From: Aeromonas sp. FDAARGOS 1405
GTDB taxonomy: Bacteria; Pseudomonadota; Gammaproteobacteria; Enterobacterales; Aeromonadaceae
DNA: 64,000 nucleotides
Assembly (NCBI RefSeq): GCF_019048265.1
Contig: NZ_CP077311.1
Span: 2,613,001 to 2,677,000 of the forward strand
Direction: 5' to 3'
Positions 49,012 to 57,228 of the stretch are shown here, in pieces. Made by a program: the position numbers and the translations under genes. The notes under the pieces are model-generated. The model was not told where the DNA came from. It worked only from the letters and a program-made list of their open reading frames with translations, and searched no databases. The stretch's first letter is position 1. Every line of letters begins with the position of its first letter.

Positions 49012-50793
49012 ATGTTGCGCAAACCTCTGGGGCTGGCTGTCGCCCTTGCCCTGCTGGCCGGTTGTGCCAGTGACAACGGCTTTCACTACACCCCGCCAGC
49101 CCAGACCCTGATCGCGCCGGAAGCCGCCAGTGGCTGGACCGACAAACAGGGCTGGCAGGGCCATGACTTCATGGTGGCGGCCGCCAACCCGCTGGCGGTG
49201 GATGCGGGCTACCAGATCATCAAGGCCGGTGGCAGTGCCGTCGATGCCGCCATTGCGGTGCAACTGGTGTTGACGCTGGTTGAGCCGCAATCCTCCGGGA
49301 TCGGTGGCGGGACGCTGCTGCTGGTGTGGGATGGCCGCAAGGTGAGTGCGGTGGATGGCCGCGAGACGGCGCCGGCTGCCGCCACCGACCAGCTGTTTAT
49401 GCAAGATGGCAAGCCGCTGGCGTTTTATGACGGGGTGGTCGGGGGCCGCTCGGTCGGTGTTCCCGGTACCCTGCGCGCCCTGGCGCTGGCCCATCAGCGT
49501 TATGGCAAGCTGCCCTGGGCTGTGCTGTTCGAGCCCGCCATCACGCTGGCAGAACAAGGATTTGTAATAAGTCCACGGCTGGCCACATTGCTGGCCAAGG
49601 ATCCCTATCTGGCTCGTGACCCGGATGCCCGTGCCTATTTCTATCAGGCGGATGGCAGCCCCAAAACGGCAGGCACCCGGCTGAACAACCCGGCGCTGGC
49701 TAAGGTGTTGCGCACTCTGGCAACAGAGGGGGTGGATGCCTTCTATCAGGGGCCGCTGGCGGATGCTATGGTGGCCAAAGTTCGCCAGCATCCCACCAAT
49801 CCCGGGGTACTGGCGGCCACCGATCTGGCCAGCTATCAGGCCAAAGTGCGGGATGGCCTCTGCTTTGACTATCGCCAGAGCAAGATCTGCGGTTTCCCCA
49901 CTCCCTCATCCGGCACCCTGGCGCTCGGCCAGATTTTCGGCATGCTGGAGAGCCGCGATATGGCTGCCCTCAAGCCGATCACCACCAAGGAGGGGGGACT
50001 GGCTGCTTCCAGCGAGGCTATCCACCTCTACAGCGAAGCGGCGCGTCTGGCCTTCGCCGATCGCAACCAGTACGTCGCCGACAGCGATTTTGTCAGGGTG
50101 CCGGTGCAGGGGTTGCTGGACAAGGGCTATCTGGCCGAGCGCGGCAAGCTTGTCGGTCAGCACTCCATGGGGATTGCCAAGCCCGGTACGCCGCCACTGG
50201 CGCTGGCGCGCGGCAAGGATGCGACCCCGGAACTCCCCTCTACCAGCCATGTCTCGATCGTCGACAAGGCGGGAATGGCGGTCTCCATGACCAGCTCCAT
50301 CGAGGATGGTTTCGGATCGCGTCAGATGGTCAACGGCTACCTGCTCAACAACCAGCTCACCGATTTCTCCTTCACCTCGGTGGATGCCGCCGGTCTGCCG
50401 GTGGCAAACCGGGTGGAGCCGGGCAAGCGGCCCCGCTCCTCCATGTCACCCCTGCTGGTGTTTGACAAGCCAAGCGGCGAGCTGACCATGACGCTGGGCT
50501 CGCCGGGGGGCTCCGCCATCATCAACTATGTGGGCAAGACCCTGCTCGGTACTCAGGATTGGGGCCTGAACCTGCAACAGGCCATCAACCTGCCCAACTT
50601 TGGCAGCCGCAACGGCCCCACCGAGCTGGAAGCGGGACGCACCCCCATGTCGGTGGTCGAGGGATTGAAGGAGAGGGGACACGAGGTGGTATTGAACGAG
50701 CAGACCTCCGGCCTGCAGGGGGTTGAGCGCAACGCTGGCGGCTGGTTTGGCGCTGCGGATCCGCGCCGGGAAGGGATCGCCAAGGGGGAGTGA
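49012..50793 (+). CDS. ggt: gamma-glutamyltransferase, lipoprotein form
   Basis: A 593-residue Ntn-hydrolase. It should autocleave before Thr411 in PSTSHVSIVD, which aligns with Thr391 of the E. coli enzyme; SPGGSAI is the substrate glycine loop of the small subunit. It transfers or hydrolyses gamma-glutamyl groups from glutathione. The N-terminus is a lipoprotein signal with lipobox LLAGC (Cys18), so the protein is probably membrane-anchored rather than soluble periplasmic as in E. coli. AAGGAGAG ribosome-binding site. Confidence 0.93.
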   Translation: MLRKPLGLAVALALLAGCASDNGFHYTPPAQTLIAPEAASGWTDKQGWQGHDFMVAAANPLAVDAGYQIIKAGGSAVDAAIAVQLVLTLVEPQSSGIGGGTLLLVWDGRKVSAVDGRETAPAAATDQLFMQDGKPLAFYDGVVGGRSVGVPGTLRALALAHQRYGKLPWAVLFEPAITLAEQGFVISPRLATLLAKDPYLARDPDARAYFYQADGSPKTAGTRLNNPALAKVLRTLATEGVDAFYQGPLADAMVAKVRQHPTNPGVLAATDLASYQAKVRDGLCFDYRQSKICGFPTPSSGTLALGQIFGMLESRDMAALKPITTKEGGLAASSEAIHLYSEAARLAFADRNQYVADSDFVRVPVQGLLDKGYLAERGKLVGQHSMGIAKPGTPPLALARGKDATPELPSTSHVSIVDKAGMAVSMTSSIEDGFGSRQMVNGYLLNNQLTDFSFTSVDAAGLPVANRVEPGKRPRSSMSPLLVFDKPSGELTMTLGSPGGSAIINYVGKTLLGTQDWGLNLQQAINLPNFGSRNGPTELEAGRTPMSVVEGLKERGHEVVLNEQTSGLQGVERNAGGWFGAADPRREGIAKGE

Positions 50794-50804
50794 GGTTCCC
50801 ATAG

Positions 50805-50835
50805 CAACAAGGCCAGCATGATGCTGGCCTTGTTG
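50805..50835 (+). terminator. ggt terminator hairpin
   Basis: A 15-bp perfect inverted repeat CAACAAGGCCAGCAT with its complement. The T-rich tail (TTGTTG) is interrupted, so efficiency is uncertain. Confidence 0.75.
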
Positions 50836-50857
50836 TTGATGGAGCGTGACGGAGCAC

Positions 50858-50928
50858 TTACTGGATACCCAACAGCTCCACGTCAAAGATCGGCACGGGC
50901 GCGCAGTGGGATATTGCCACTGGAGCAT
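50858..50928 (-). pseudogene. degenerate copy of the FKBP gene 3' end
   Basis: This segment repeats the last roughly 70 bases of the adjacent FKBP gene (50938-51008), offset by 80 bases. It still reads VPIFDVELLGIQ-stop, matching VLIFDVELLGIQ-stop of the intact gene. An extra base in the GCGCGCCC stretch breaks the frame before it, and no upstream part of an FKBP gene is present. It is a remnant of a duplication, gene replacement or recombination event. Confidence 0.8.
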
Positions 50929-50937
50929 CCTGCGCAG

Positions 50938-51408
50938 TTACTGGATACCCAGCAGCTCTACGTCAAAAATCAGCACGGATCCCGGCGGGATTTTGCCAGC
51001 GGCGCGGTCGCCGTAGGCGAGGTTGGCGGGGATGTAGAAACGGGTCTTCTCACCTTCCACCATCAGCTGCACCCCTTCGGTCCAGCCAGCGATCACCTGA
51101 TTGAGGCCAAACTCGATGGGCTCGCCACGGGCGACCGAGCTGTCAAAGACGGTGCCGTCCAGCAGCTTGCCCTCGTAGTGCACCTTCACCTTGCTGGTGG
51201 CGGTGGGGTGAACGGTGCCGGTGCCCGGGGTCAGCACTTCGTACTGCAGGCCGGAGGCAGTAGTGGTCACCAGCGGTTTGTCCTTGTTGCTGGCGAGGAA
51301 CTCGGCGCCAATCCGCACGTTGTCGGCCGCCAGCTTCTTGTTGTTGCTGCTGGAGTAGAAGTAGTAGGCCACACCGGCGATGAGCAGTGCGATCAGTATG
51401 AATTTCAT
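50938..51408 (-). CDS. FKBP-type peptidyl-prolyl cis-trans isomerase
   Basis: A 156-residue protein: an N-terminal hydrophobic anchor (about residues 3-20, no obvious signal cleavage) and a C-terminal FKBP domain (VKVHYEGKLLDGTVFDSS, PANLAYGDRAAGKIPP, LIFDVELL). It probably folds proteins on the periplasmic side while membrane-tethered, and resembles FklB/FkpA-type C-terminal domains. The ATG at 51408 has an AGGAAAAACC ribosome-binding site. A broken copy of its 3' end lies immediately downstream. Confidence 0.9.
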   Translation of the reverse strand: MKFILIALLIAGVAYYFYSSSNNKKLAADNVRIGAEFLASNKDKPLVTTTASGLQYEVLTPGTGTVHPTATSKVKVHYEGKLLDGTVFDSSVARGEPIEFGLNQVIAGWTEGVQLMVEGEKTRFYIPANLAYGDRAAGKIPPGSVLIFDVELLGIQ

Positions 51409-51536
51409 CGGTTTTTCCTGTTCCATGAAATGTAAAAAGTGCAATGAGGGCGCCATCTTATCGCGCACCGCCCCTGATGGCGAGCCACAGGGCGGGAGGA
51501 TGTGAGCGGGCAGGCAAAGCTCGAAGACGCAGACGC

Positions 51537-51565
51537 AAAAAGGGGCGAGTCGGTGACTCGCCCCT
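51537..51565 (-). terminator. nptA-type gene terminator
   Basis: An 11-bp stem AGGGGCGAGTC with GACTCGCCCCT and a short loop, with TTTT following on the minus strand. Confidence 0.8.
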
Positions 51566-51582
51566 CGTCATGGCGGCGGCGC

Positions 51583-52731
51583 TTACTTGGCGGCCACCAT
51601 CATCAGGGCGGGCAGGGCGAAGAAGAGACCCGTCACATAACCCAGAGCCAGCAGCTTGTTCTCGCTGCCTACCCGGGCCAGCCCCTCGGCGGCGCGCACC
51701 GGCAGGTCGCGCAGGAAGGGGATGCCATAGATGATGACCACGGCAAAGAGGTTGAACAGCACGTGGACCAGTGCGATGGTCAGGGCCAGCTGGGCACCGG
51801 CTCCGCTGATGGCGGTGGCTGCCAGCAGGGCGGTGATGGTGGTCCCGATATTGGCCCCCAGGGTGAAGGGGTAGAGCTGACGGGTGCTGAACACGCCGCC
51901 GCCGGCCAGCGGGATCATCAGGCTGGTGGTGGTGGAGGAGGACTGCACCATGATGGTCACCAGCGCACCTGATGTGATGCCGGTCAGCGGGCCACGGCCC
52001 AGCGCCTTGTGCAGCACCTCTTTGGCACGGCCAACCAGTACCTGTTGCAGCACTTTGCCGAGATAAGTGACGCAGGCGAGGATCAGCAGGATACCGATGA
52101 CGATAGTGGCGATGGCGGCACCCTTGCCCGGCAGGAAGGCGACGGCGCTGTCAATCAGCTGCTGGGCCGGTGCGGTCAGCGGCTTCATGAAGTCCATGCC
52201 CTTCATCGACATGTTGGCGGAGCCTACCAGCAGGTTGGCCAGCCACTCGGCGCTGTGTTGCAGCAGGCCGAACATCAGCTCCAGCGGCAGGAAGATGAAC
52301 ACCGCCAGCAGGTTGAAGAAGTCGTGCACGGTGGCGGCGGCGAAGGCGCGGCGGAACTCGGCGCGATCCCGCACATGGCCCATGGAGACGATGGTGTTGG
52401 TGATGGTGGTGCCGAGGTTGGCACCCATCACCATGGGGATGGCCATGCTGATGGGCAGGCCGCCAGCCACCAGACCGACGATCACCGAGGTGACGGTGCT
52501 GGAGGATTGCACCAGCGCGGTAGCGAGAATACCCAGCAGCAGGGCGACAAAGGGGTTGTTGGCAAAGGCGAAGATCTGGGCTGCGCCCTCGGCGCCGCCG
52601 GAGAAATCTTTGAAGCCGTGGGAGATGGCGCCCACGGCAACCAGGATCAGGTAGACCAGTACGATGACACTCATCCAGTTGAACAGGGCGCGGGTCGCGG
52701 GCGGCTGTGACAAGGAGTGATGGTGTTGCAT
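51583..52731 (-). CDS. Na+/phosphate cotransporter (NptA/PNaS family)
   Basis: A 382-residue membrane protein with two inverted-repeat halves, each carrying the family signature (LVQSSSTVTS and MVQSSSTTTS), and about eight hydrophobic segments. It resembles Vibrio NptA, which imports phosphate with sodium. The ATG at 52731 was chosen because an AGAGGC ribosome-binding site precedes it. It is monocistronic. Confidence 0.88.
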   Translation of the reverse strand: MQHHHSLSQPPATRALFNWMSVIVLVYLILVAVGAISHGFKDFSGGAEGAAQIFAFANNPFVALLLGILATALVQSSSTVTSVIVGLVAGGLPISMAIPMVMGANLGTTITNTIVSMGHVRDRAEFRRAFAAATVHDFFNLLAVFIFLPLELMFGLLQHSAEWLANLLVGSANMSMKGMDFMKPLTAPAQQLIDSAVAFLPGKGAAIATIVIGILLILACVTYLGKVLQQVLVGRAKEVLHKALGRGPLTGITSGALVTIMVQSSSTTTSLMIPLAGGGVFSTRQLYPFTLGANIGTTITALLAATAISGAGAQLALTIALVHVLFNLFAVVIIYGIPFLRDLPVRAAEGLARVGSENKLLALGYVTGLFFALPALMMVAAK

Positions 52732-52981
52732 AAAGCCTCTTGAGACGGTCGTTCCGTCTTGGGTTGTTGATGACCCGCGCATTTAATCAGTGGTTAATGA
52801 CAGAAATATGACAACGTGACATTTCGATGATGTTTTTATGACGACGAACTGCGGCGACAGGCGCTGACCGAGCCGGTTGGCTCTGGGGTGGCAAAAGGGG
52901 GGGACGAAAGCACTGCCGCCTTGTCAGCCGGAATGTGATCGCTACACTGCGCCCCTTTATTGGCAAGCAGGAGTAAACAAG

Positions 52982-53356
52982 ATGATGCGTGCATGGATCC
53001 TCTCTCTGTCGCTGGGGCTGCTCTCGGCAGGGGCACAGGCCAGCCTGTTGAAAACCGACTGCAACCTCGACAAGGCCCTCAAAAACGAAGCGGTGAATGC
53101 CACTCTGGGAGTCAAGGGCAACTGTGATACCAGCAAGCTGGTGAAGCAGGAGAAAGAGAAGGTGAAAGCTGAGGTGCAAAAAGGCCGCAACGACCTGCTG
53201 GGCGAGAAGCGTGCCGACCTCAAGGAGAGCGGCAACGGTATGCAGCAGAAGATGGACAAGGCAAACCAGCAGCTGCACAAGGCGGAGCAGGATGCCAAGA
53301 CCATCGCTCGCGATCCGCTCAAGGCTGCGGCGACCGCCGTACTGGATAAGCAGTAA
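52982..53356 (+). CDS. small periplasmic coiled-coil protein, unknown function
   Basis: A 124-residue protein with a clear signal peptide (MMRAWILSLSLGLLSAGAQA, then SLLKTD). Two cysteines about 25 residues apart near the mature N-terminus could form a disulfide. The rest is Lys/Glu/Gln-rich helical sequence likely to form a coiled coil. The ribosome-binding site is AGGAG, 9 bases before ATG. I recognise no named family. It is transcribed alone, divergently from the phosphate transporter. Confidence 0.7.
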   Translation: MMRAWILSLSLGLLSAGAQASLLKTDCNLDKALKNEAVNATLGVKGNCDTSKLVKQEKEKVKAEVQKGRNDLLGEKRADLKESGNGMQQKMDKANQQLHKAEQDAKTIARDPLKAAATAVLDKQ

Positions 53357-53400
53357 GCGGACCGGGCCCAAGCCCGTGTGACCGGCCACAGACCGGCAGC

Positions 53401-53426
53401 AAAAAGGGGAGCCATGGCTCCCCTTC
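53401..53426 (-). terminator. terminator after first PuuP-like gene
   Basis: Palindrome AAGGGGAGCC/GGCTCCCCTT with an A-run that becomes TTTTT on the minus strand. Confidence 0.85.
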
Positions 53427-53450
53427 TGTCTATCCGTTATCCGCAAAGGA

Positions 53451-54797
53451 TCAGGCGTCAGCCGCTTCCTCGTACTGACGGAACGGGATACGGAACACCG
53501 CCAGACGCAGGAACAGATAGGTTGCGCCGAGGCCCGCCCAGATCAGGCCCAGCTCCAGCGAGCTCTGCTCCAGGTTGATCCACAGCGCACCGATGGTGGC
53601 GGCACCGAGCAACGGCATCAACAGGTAGATGACGTGATCCTTGAGGGTCTTGTTGCGCTTCTCGCGCACCCAGAACTGACCGATCACCGACAGGTTGACG
53701 AAGCTGAACGCCACCAGTGCGCCGAAGTTGACCAGCGCCAGCGCGGTATCCAGATCAAACGACACGGCGGAGAGGGCCAGACCGCCCACCATCAGCACGT
53801 TGATGGCCGGAGTGCGGTATTTCGGGTGGATGTAGCCAAACACCCGCTCCGGGATCATGCGGTCACGCCCCATCACGTAGAGGATGCGCGACACACCGGC
53901 GTGAGCCGCCATGCCGGAGGCCAGTACCGCGACCGTGGTGCAGACCAGAACCACGGACTGGAAGAAGGTGCCGCCAACGTAGAGGGCGATCTCCGGCAGT
54001 ACCGCATCCGGATGCTGGAAGCGGGCGAGGCTCGGGAAGTAGAGCTGCAGGCAGTAGGAGACCACCACGAAGATGATGCCGCCGATCAGGGCAGTTAGCA
54101 CGATAGCCTTGGGGATCACCTTGCCGGCGTTCGGCGTCTCTTCGGAGAGGGAGCTCAGACCGTCAAAGCCCAGGAACGAGAAGCAGAGGATGGTCGCACC
54201 GGTAAAGAGCGGTACCAGCTGTGCTGACTCGAAGTGGAACGGACGGCTGCTCATCAGGGTGCCAGCCCCTTCGCCGTGGTAGATGCCCCACGCCATCAGG
54301 CCGATAAAGAGGGTGATGATGGCCAGCTGGATCACCACGATCAGACCATTGAAGTTGGCTACCAGATTGATGCCACGCAGGTTCAGGAAGGTCATCACGG
54401 TCACCAGACCGAAGATGAACACCCAGGGCTCAACGCCCGGGAACATGGCGGTCAGGTAGATCTTGGCCAGCAGAATGTTGATCATCGGCATGAACATGTA
54501 GTCGAGCAGGGATGACCAGCCGACCATGAAACCGACGTAGGGGTTGAACACCTTCTGGGCATAGGTATAGGCAGAGCCCGCAGAGGGGAACTTGCGTACC
54601 AGATGTCCGTAGCTGAAAGCGGTGAGCAGGATGCCACCCAGAGCCAGCAGATAGGCGGTGGCGACCCGGCCATCGGTGATGTCACCGACGATGGCGAAGG
54701 TATCGAATACAGCCATGGGGGTCAGATAGGCCAGACCCATCACAATCACTTGTGTCAGGGTAAGGGTCTTGAGCAGCTTGGCGTTTTGCGATGCCAT
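53451..54797 (-). CDS. PuuP-like polyamine/amino acid permease, copy 1
   Basis: A 448-residue APC-superfamily permease with about twelve membrane segments. [26 protein letters not shown], with the signature at residues 20-30, and AGSAYTYAQ match E. coli PuuP (putrescine importer) closely. It is a paralogue of the permease at 55601-56953. Its ATG overlaps the stop codon of a 46-codon ORF (TAATG), so translation is probably coupled. Substrate is putrescine by family and neighbourhood, but an amino acid or other polyamine is possible. Confidence 0.88.
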   Translation of the reverse strand: MASQNAKLLKTLTLTQVIVMGLAYLTPMAVFDTFAIVGDITDGRVATAYLLALGGILLTAFSYGHLVRKFPSAGSAYTYAQKVFNPYVGFMVGWSSLLDYMFMPMINILLAKIYLTAMFPGVEPWVFIFGLVTVMTFLNLRGINLVANFNGLIVVIQLAIITLFIGLMAWGIYHGEGAGTLMSSRPFHFESAQLVPLFTGATILCFSFLGFDGLSSLSEETPNAGKVIPKAIVLTALIGGIIFVVVSYCLQLYFPSLARFQHPDAVLPEIALYVGGTFFQSVVLVCTTVAVLASGMAAHAGVSRILYVMGRDRMIPERVFGYIHPKYRTPAINVLMVGGLALSAVSFDLDTALALVNFGALVAFSFVNLSVIGQFWVREKRNKTLKDHVIYLLMPLLGAATIGALWINLEQSSLELGLIWAGLGATYLFLRLAVFRIPFRQYEEAADA

Positions 54798-54937
54798 TAC
54801 GCTTTCTCCTCAATCAGTGCCGCAGCACGTGCTTGCAACGAGCGCAGGGATACGATGGATTCGCAAGCCTGTACATCAAGGGCGCCGGGGAGGCGCATAC
54901 CGGGCTGTACCGGCAGGAAAGCATTAAAACGCCCCAT
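54797..54937 (-). CDS. small ORF coupled to permease copy 1
   Basis: 46 codons starting [13 protein letters not shown], with an AGAGG ribosome-binding site 7 bases upstream, ending in TAATG where the permease begins. A related 43-codon ORF precedes permease copy 2: both share MG, AFLP, a Gly/Arg pair and PGALD in register, so it is a conserved coding unit rather than chance. No membrane segment. It could be a leader peptide sensing substrate, a small accessory protein, or a translation-coupling device. I know of no named family. Confidence 0.65.
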   Translation of the reverse strand: MGRFNAFLPVQPGMRLPGALDVQACESIVSLRSLQARAAALIEEKA

Positions 54938-54957
54938 TGTTATCCTCTCAACGTCGG

Positions 54958-55003
54958 GAGATTGTTTGGCAATCTCGAATATCACTTCCGGAAACGTTCC
55001 GGC
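54958..55003 (-). promoter_or_regulatory. two conserved leader hairpins, copy 1
   Basis: In the transcript of the permease 5' leader, hairpin A (CCGGA/TCCGG, within 54987-55003) is followed by hairpin B (GAGATTG, 5-base loop, CAATCTC, at 54958-54976) and CCCGAC. The same order and much of the same sequence occur in copy 2 (57109-57152). This suggests a structured RNA element. Confidence 0.6.
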
Positions 55004-55030
55004 CTCTTGTGGTGGGTTTGTACTGCACTT

Positions 55031-55069
55031 CAAAAATACAAAAACCGATGTCGCAGTGAACATCGGTCC
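55031..55069 (-). terminator. terminator-like hairpin in permease leader, copy 1
   Basis: On the minus strand ACCGATGT, an 8-base loop, ACATCGGT, then TTTTGTATTTTT. It lies between the predicted promoter (55084-55112) and the small ORF, so it is placed to act as an attenuator. The equivalent hairpin is present in copy 2. Confidence 0.65.
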
Positions 55070-55083
55070 TTTATTGGCGGCGT

Positions 55084-55112
55084 ATTGTGCATTCGGCCAG
55101 CCCCCTTGACAA
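55084..55112 (-). promoter_or_regulatory. promoter of permease unit, copy 1
   Basis: TTGTCA (55107-55112), a 17-base spacer and CACAAT (55084-55089) on the minus strand. The same -35, spacer length, -10 and most spacer bases recur in copy 2. A TGCA-type inverted repeat (55132-55145) lies about 20 bases further upstream in both copies. The predicted start is near 55077. Confidence 0.65.
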
Positions 55113-55131
55113 GCAAAAAAGGGCGGATTAA

Positions 55132-55145
55132 CGCATTTTTTTGCA
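55132..55145. promoter_or_regulatory. TGCA inverted repeat upstream of promoter, copy 1
   Basis: CGCATTTTTTTGCA on the plus strand, the imperfect counterpart of TGCATTTTTTTGCA at 57278-57291. Same distance (about 20 bases) from the -35 box in both. Likely a regulator site or curved A-tract UP element. Confidence 0.45.
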
Positions 55146-55540
55146 TACGCACGGGGCAGGTAAGTGGTCACTCGCCCCCTGCAGCCGTCCCCGAGCCGCT
55201 CCCCCTTTTTCGGGGGGGAAGAGAACCCTGTCATGGCGTATGAAAAATCGGCAAATCTGGGCTGCAGGGTGCATAGCGCCTCAACATTGATCCTGATCAT
55301 ATTTGCCAACGTCCCCCCGGGCTCGAGTCCTGCGAGCTTATCGGCTGGCGGGGGATGGGAGGGGGTGAAGTGGAAAAAGATCTATTGCATATCCATTCAC
55401 ATTAATGACTGAGGATAGAAGATGACGCAGCTTGAGCCATGGCTCGGCGAGCGGCCCGGCTGGGTAGTTATTTGAAATCAGTCACACTTCCTGCAGAAAC
55501 TGCATATCTGGCAACCCGTGCTGCTGGCAACCAGAACACC
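55146..55540. other. intergenic region between permease copies
   Basis: About 395 bases with no normal-sized gene. On the plus strand a 17-codon ORF (55422-55475, MTQLEPWLGERPGWVVI) has a fair ribosome-binding site (GAGGATAGAAG) and is followed by the terminator hairpin at 55549-55574, so a short transcript is possible. Otherwise nothing is recognised. Confidence 0.4.
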
Positions 55541-55574
55541 GCAAAAACAACAAGGAGCCCGCAGGCTCCTTGTT
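55541..55574. terminator. terminator after second PuuP-like gene
   Basis: An 11-bp stem AACAAGGAGCC with GGCTCCTTGTT and a 4-base loop; T-rich on the minus strand (TGTTTTTGC) and moderately on the plus strand. Confidence 0.85.
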
Positions 55575-55600
55575 CTCTATCGGTGGGAGGGGGCCAGCGG

Positions 55601-56953
55601 TTACTGGGCGATCTCCACCTTGTCGGCGGTATGCAGCGGGATGCGGAACACGGTGAGGCGCAGGAACAGGTAGATGGCCCCCAGCGCCGCCCAGATCAGC
55701 CCCAGCTCGAAGGAGGAGGGCTCGAGGTTGAGCCACAGCACCCCGATGCAGGCGGCGCCACAGAGCGGCAGCAGCAGGTACATCAGGTGGTCCTTGAGAC
55801 ACTTGTTGCGGCCCAGCTTCACATAGAAGTGGGCAATCACCGCCAGATTGACGAAGGTGAAGGCCACCAGGGCGCCAAAGTTGATCAGTGCCAGTGCCAT
55901 CTCGAGATCGAACGATACCGCCGAGAGGGCCAGCAGACCGACCAGCAGCACATTGCATGCCGGGGTCTGCCACTTCGGATGCACATAGGAGAAGAAGCGA
56001 CTCGGCAGAGCGCGATCACGACCCATTACATAAAGCAGGCGCGACACCCCGGCGTGAGAGGCGAGTCCCGAGGCCAGCACCGCCACCGTAGTGCAGACCA
56101 GTACCACCGCCTGGAACAGTTTGCCACCGACATAGAGAGCGATCTCCGGCAGGACTGCATCCGGTTGCTTGAAGCGGGAGATGTCCGGGAAGTAGAGCTG
56201 CAGGAAGTAGGACGTGCTGACAAACAGCACACCGCCGATCAGCGCCGTCAGCACGATGGCGCGGGGGATCACCCGATCCGCGTCCGGTGTCTCTTCCGAC
56301 AGGGTGCTGATGGCATCAAAGCCGAGGAACGACAGACAGAGGATGGAGGCACCCATCAACAACGGCGAGATGTTGATCTGCTCGGAGAAGAAGGGACGGC
56401 TGCTGGCCACGGTCCCCAACCCTTCACCGTTGTGGACGCCCCAGGCGATCAGGCCGATGAAGACGGCGATAATACTGAACTGCATGATGACGATCAGGCT
56501 GTTGAAGTTGGCCACCAGCTTGATACCGCGCAGGTTAAGGGCGGTCATCACCGCCGCCAGACCAAAAATATAGGTCCAGGGCTCCACCTCGGGGAAGAGA
56601 GCCTGCAGATAGATCTTGGCCAGCAGCATGTTGATCATCGGCATGAACATATAGTCGAGCAGGGAGGTCCAGCCCACCATAAAGCCGACATAGGGGTGAA
56701 ACACCTTCTGGGCATAGGTATAGGCGGAGCCTGCCGACGGGAACTTGCGTACCAGATGGCCGTAGCTCAGGGCTGTGAACAACATGCCGATGAGGGCAAA
56801 GAGGTAGGCGGTCGGCACATGGCCTTCGGTAATTTCGGTGACGATGCCGAAGGTATCGAATACCGCCATGGGAGTGAGGTAGGCAAGACCCATGACCACG
56901 ACCTGCCACAGTTTCAGGGTCTTTTTCAGACCAACCGGTTGGGCGTTCATCAT
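55601..56953 (-). CDS. puuP: PuuP-like putrescine/polyamine permease, copy 2
   Basis: A 450-residue APC-superfamily permease, closer to E. coli PuuP than copy 1: [26 protein letters not shown] and the segment around SEETPDA match nearly word for word. About twelve membrane segments. It should import putrescine for the catabolic enzymes encoded beside it. The start ATGATG overlaps the stop of a 43-codon ORF (ATGA overlap), indicating coupled translation. It has its own promoter and leader rather than being transcribed only from gabT. Confidence 0.9.
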   Translation of the reverse strand: MMNAQPVGLKKTLKLWQVVVMGLAYLTPMAVFDTFGIVTEITEGHVPTAYLFALIGMLFTALSYGHLVRKFPSAGSAYTYAQKVFHPYVGFMVGWTSLLDYMFMPMINMLLAKIYLQALFPEVEPWTYIFGLAAVMTALNLRGIKLVANFNSLIVIMQFSIIAVFIGLIAWGVHNGEGLGTVASSRPFFSEQINISPLLMGASILCLSFLGFDAISTLSEETPDADRVIPRAIVLTALIGGVLFVSTSYFLQLYFPDISRFKQPDAVLPEIALYVGGKLFQAVVLVCTTVAVLASGLASHAGVSRLLYVMGRDRALPSRFFSYVHPKWQTPACNVLLVGLLALSAVSFDLEMALALINFGALVAFTFVNLAVIAHFYVKLGRNKCLKDHLMYLLLPLCGAACIGVLWLNLEPSSFELGLIWAALGAIYLFLRLTVFRIPLHTADKVEIAQ

Positions 56954-57081
56954 GCCTGTTCCTCACGCGGTGCCAGGGCGGCACACTCCATCAACGAAAC
57001 CGGGAGAGAGGCCCGGGAATCAAGGGCGCCGGGGTGGCGCGCGCCGGTCAGAGCCGGCAGGAAAGCATAGAGATGCCCCAT
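56950..57081 (-). CDS. small ORF coupled to permease copy 2
   Basis: 43 codons starting [13 protein letters not shown], with a GAGG ribosome-binding site, ending in TGA that overlaps the permease start. It is related to the 46-codon ORF before copy 1: MG, AFLP, a Gly and Arg, and PGALD align without gaps through residue 21. The DNA for PGALD is also nearly identical (CCCCGGCGCCCTTGAT), so RNA-level constraint is possible too. The C-terminal half diverges. Function unknown. Confidence 0.65.
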   Translation of the reverse strand: MGHLYAFLPALTGARHPGALDSRASLPVSLMECAALAPREEQA

Positions 57082-57108
57082 GTTGTTCCTCACAGAATGT
57101 GGTGTCGG

Positions 57109-57152
57109 GAGATTGCTGCCAATCTCGCTATCTTTTCCGGGGGTTATCCGGC
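57109..57152 (-). promoter_or_regulatory. two conserved leader hairpins, copy 2
   Basis: Hairpin A (CCGG/CCGG in 57136-57152) and hairpin B (GAGATTG, 4-base loop, CAATCTC, 57109-57126), then CCCGAC. This is the counterpart of 54958-55003. The preceding ACAAACCCA and GAGGCCGGA blocks are also shared between the copies. Confidence 0.6.
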
Positions 57153-57177
57153 CTCGTTTATGGGTTTGTTCACTGTA

Positions 57178-57216
57178 TGAAAAAGAACCGATGTATTTGA
57201 TTTACACCGGTTCTTT
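57178..57216 (-). terminator. terminator-like hairpin in permease leader, copy 2
   Basis: A 14-bp stem (AAAGAACCGGTGTA with TACATCGGTTCTTT, one G-U pair) and a 7-base loop followed by TTTTT on the minus strand. It lies about 5 bases after the predicted transcript start and before the small ORF, the same position as in copy 1. It could also serve gabT, which ends about 100 bases upstream. Confidence 0.7.
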
Positions 57217-57228
57217 CAGTGGCGGCGC

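Noticed and set aside
55284..55309. Upstream in-frame start giving a 170-codon version of the small ORF before permease copy 1
   Set aside because: The extension runs through the promoter and terminator hairpin, is not matched in copy 2 and has no family features; the internal ATG at 54937 has the ribosome-binding site.
55439..57070. A 543-codon open frame on the plus strand opposite permease copy 2
   Set aside because: It is the mirror of a well-supported membrane transporter gene. The translation is His/Gln/Asp-rich low-complexity sequence with no family features, typical of antisense frames in GC-rich DNA.
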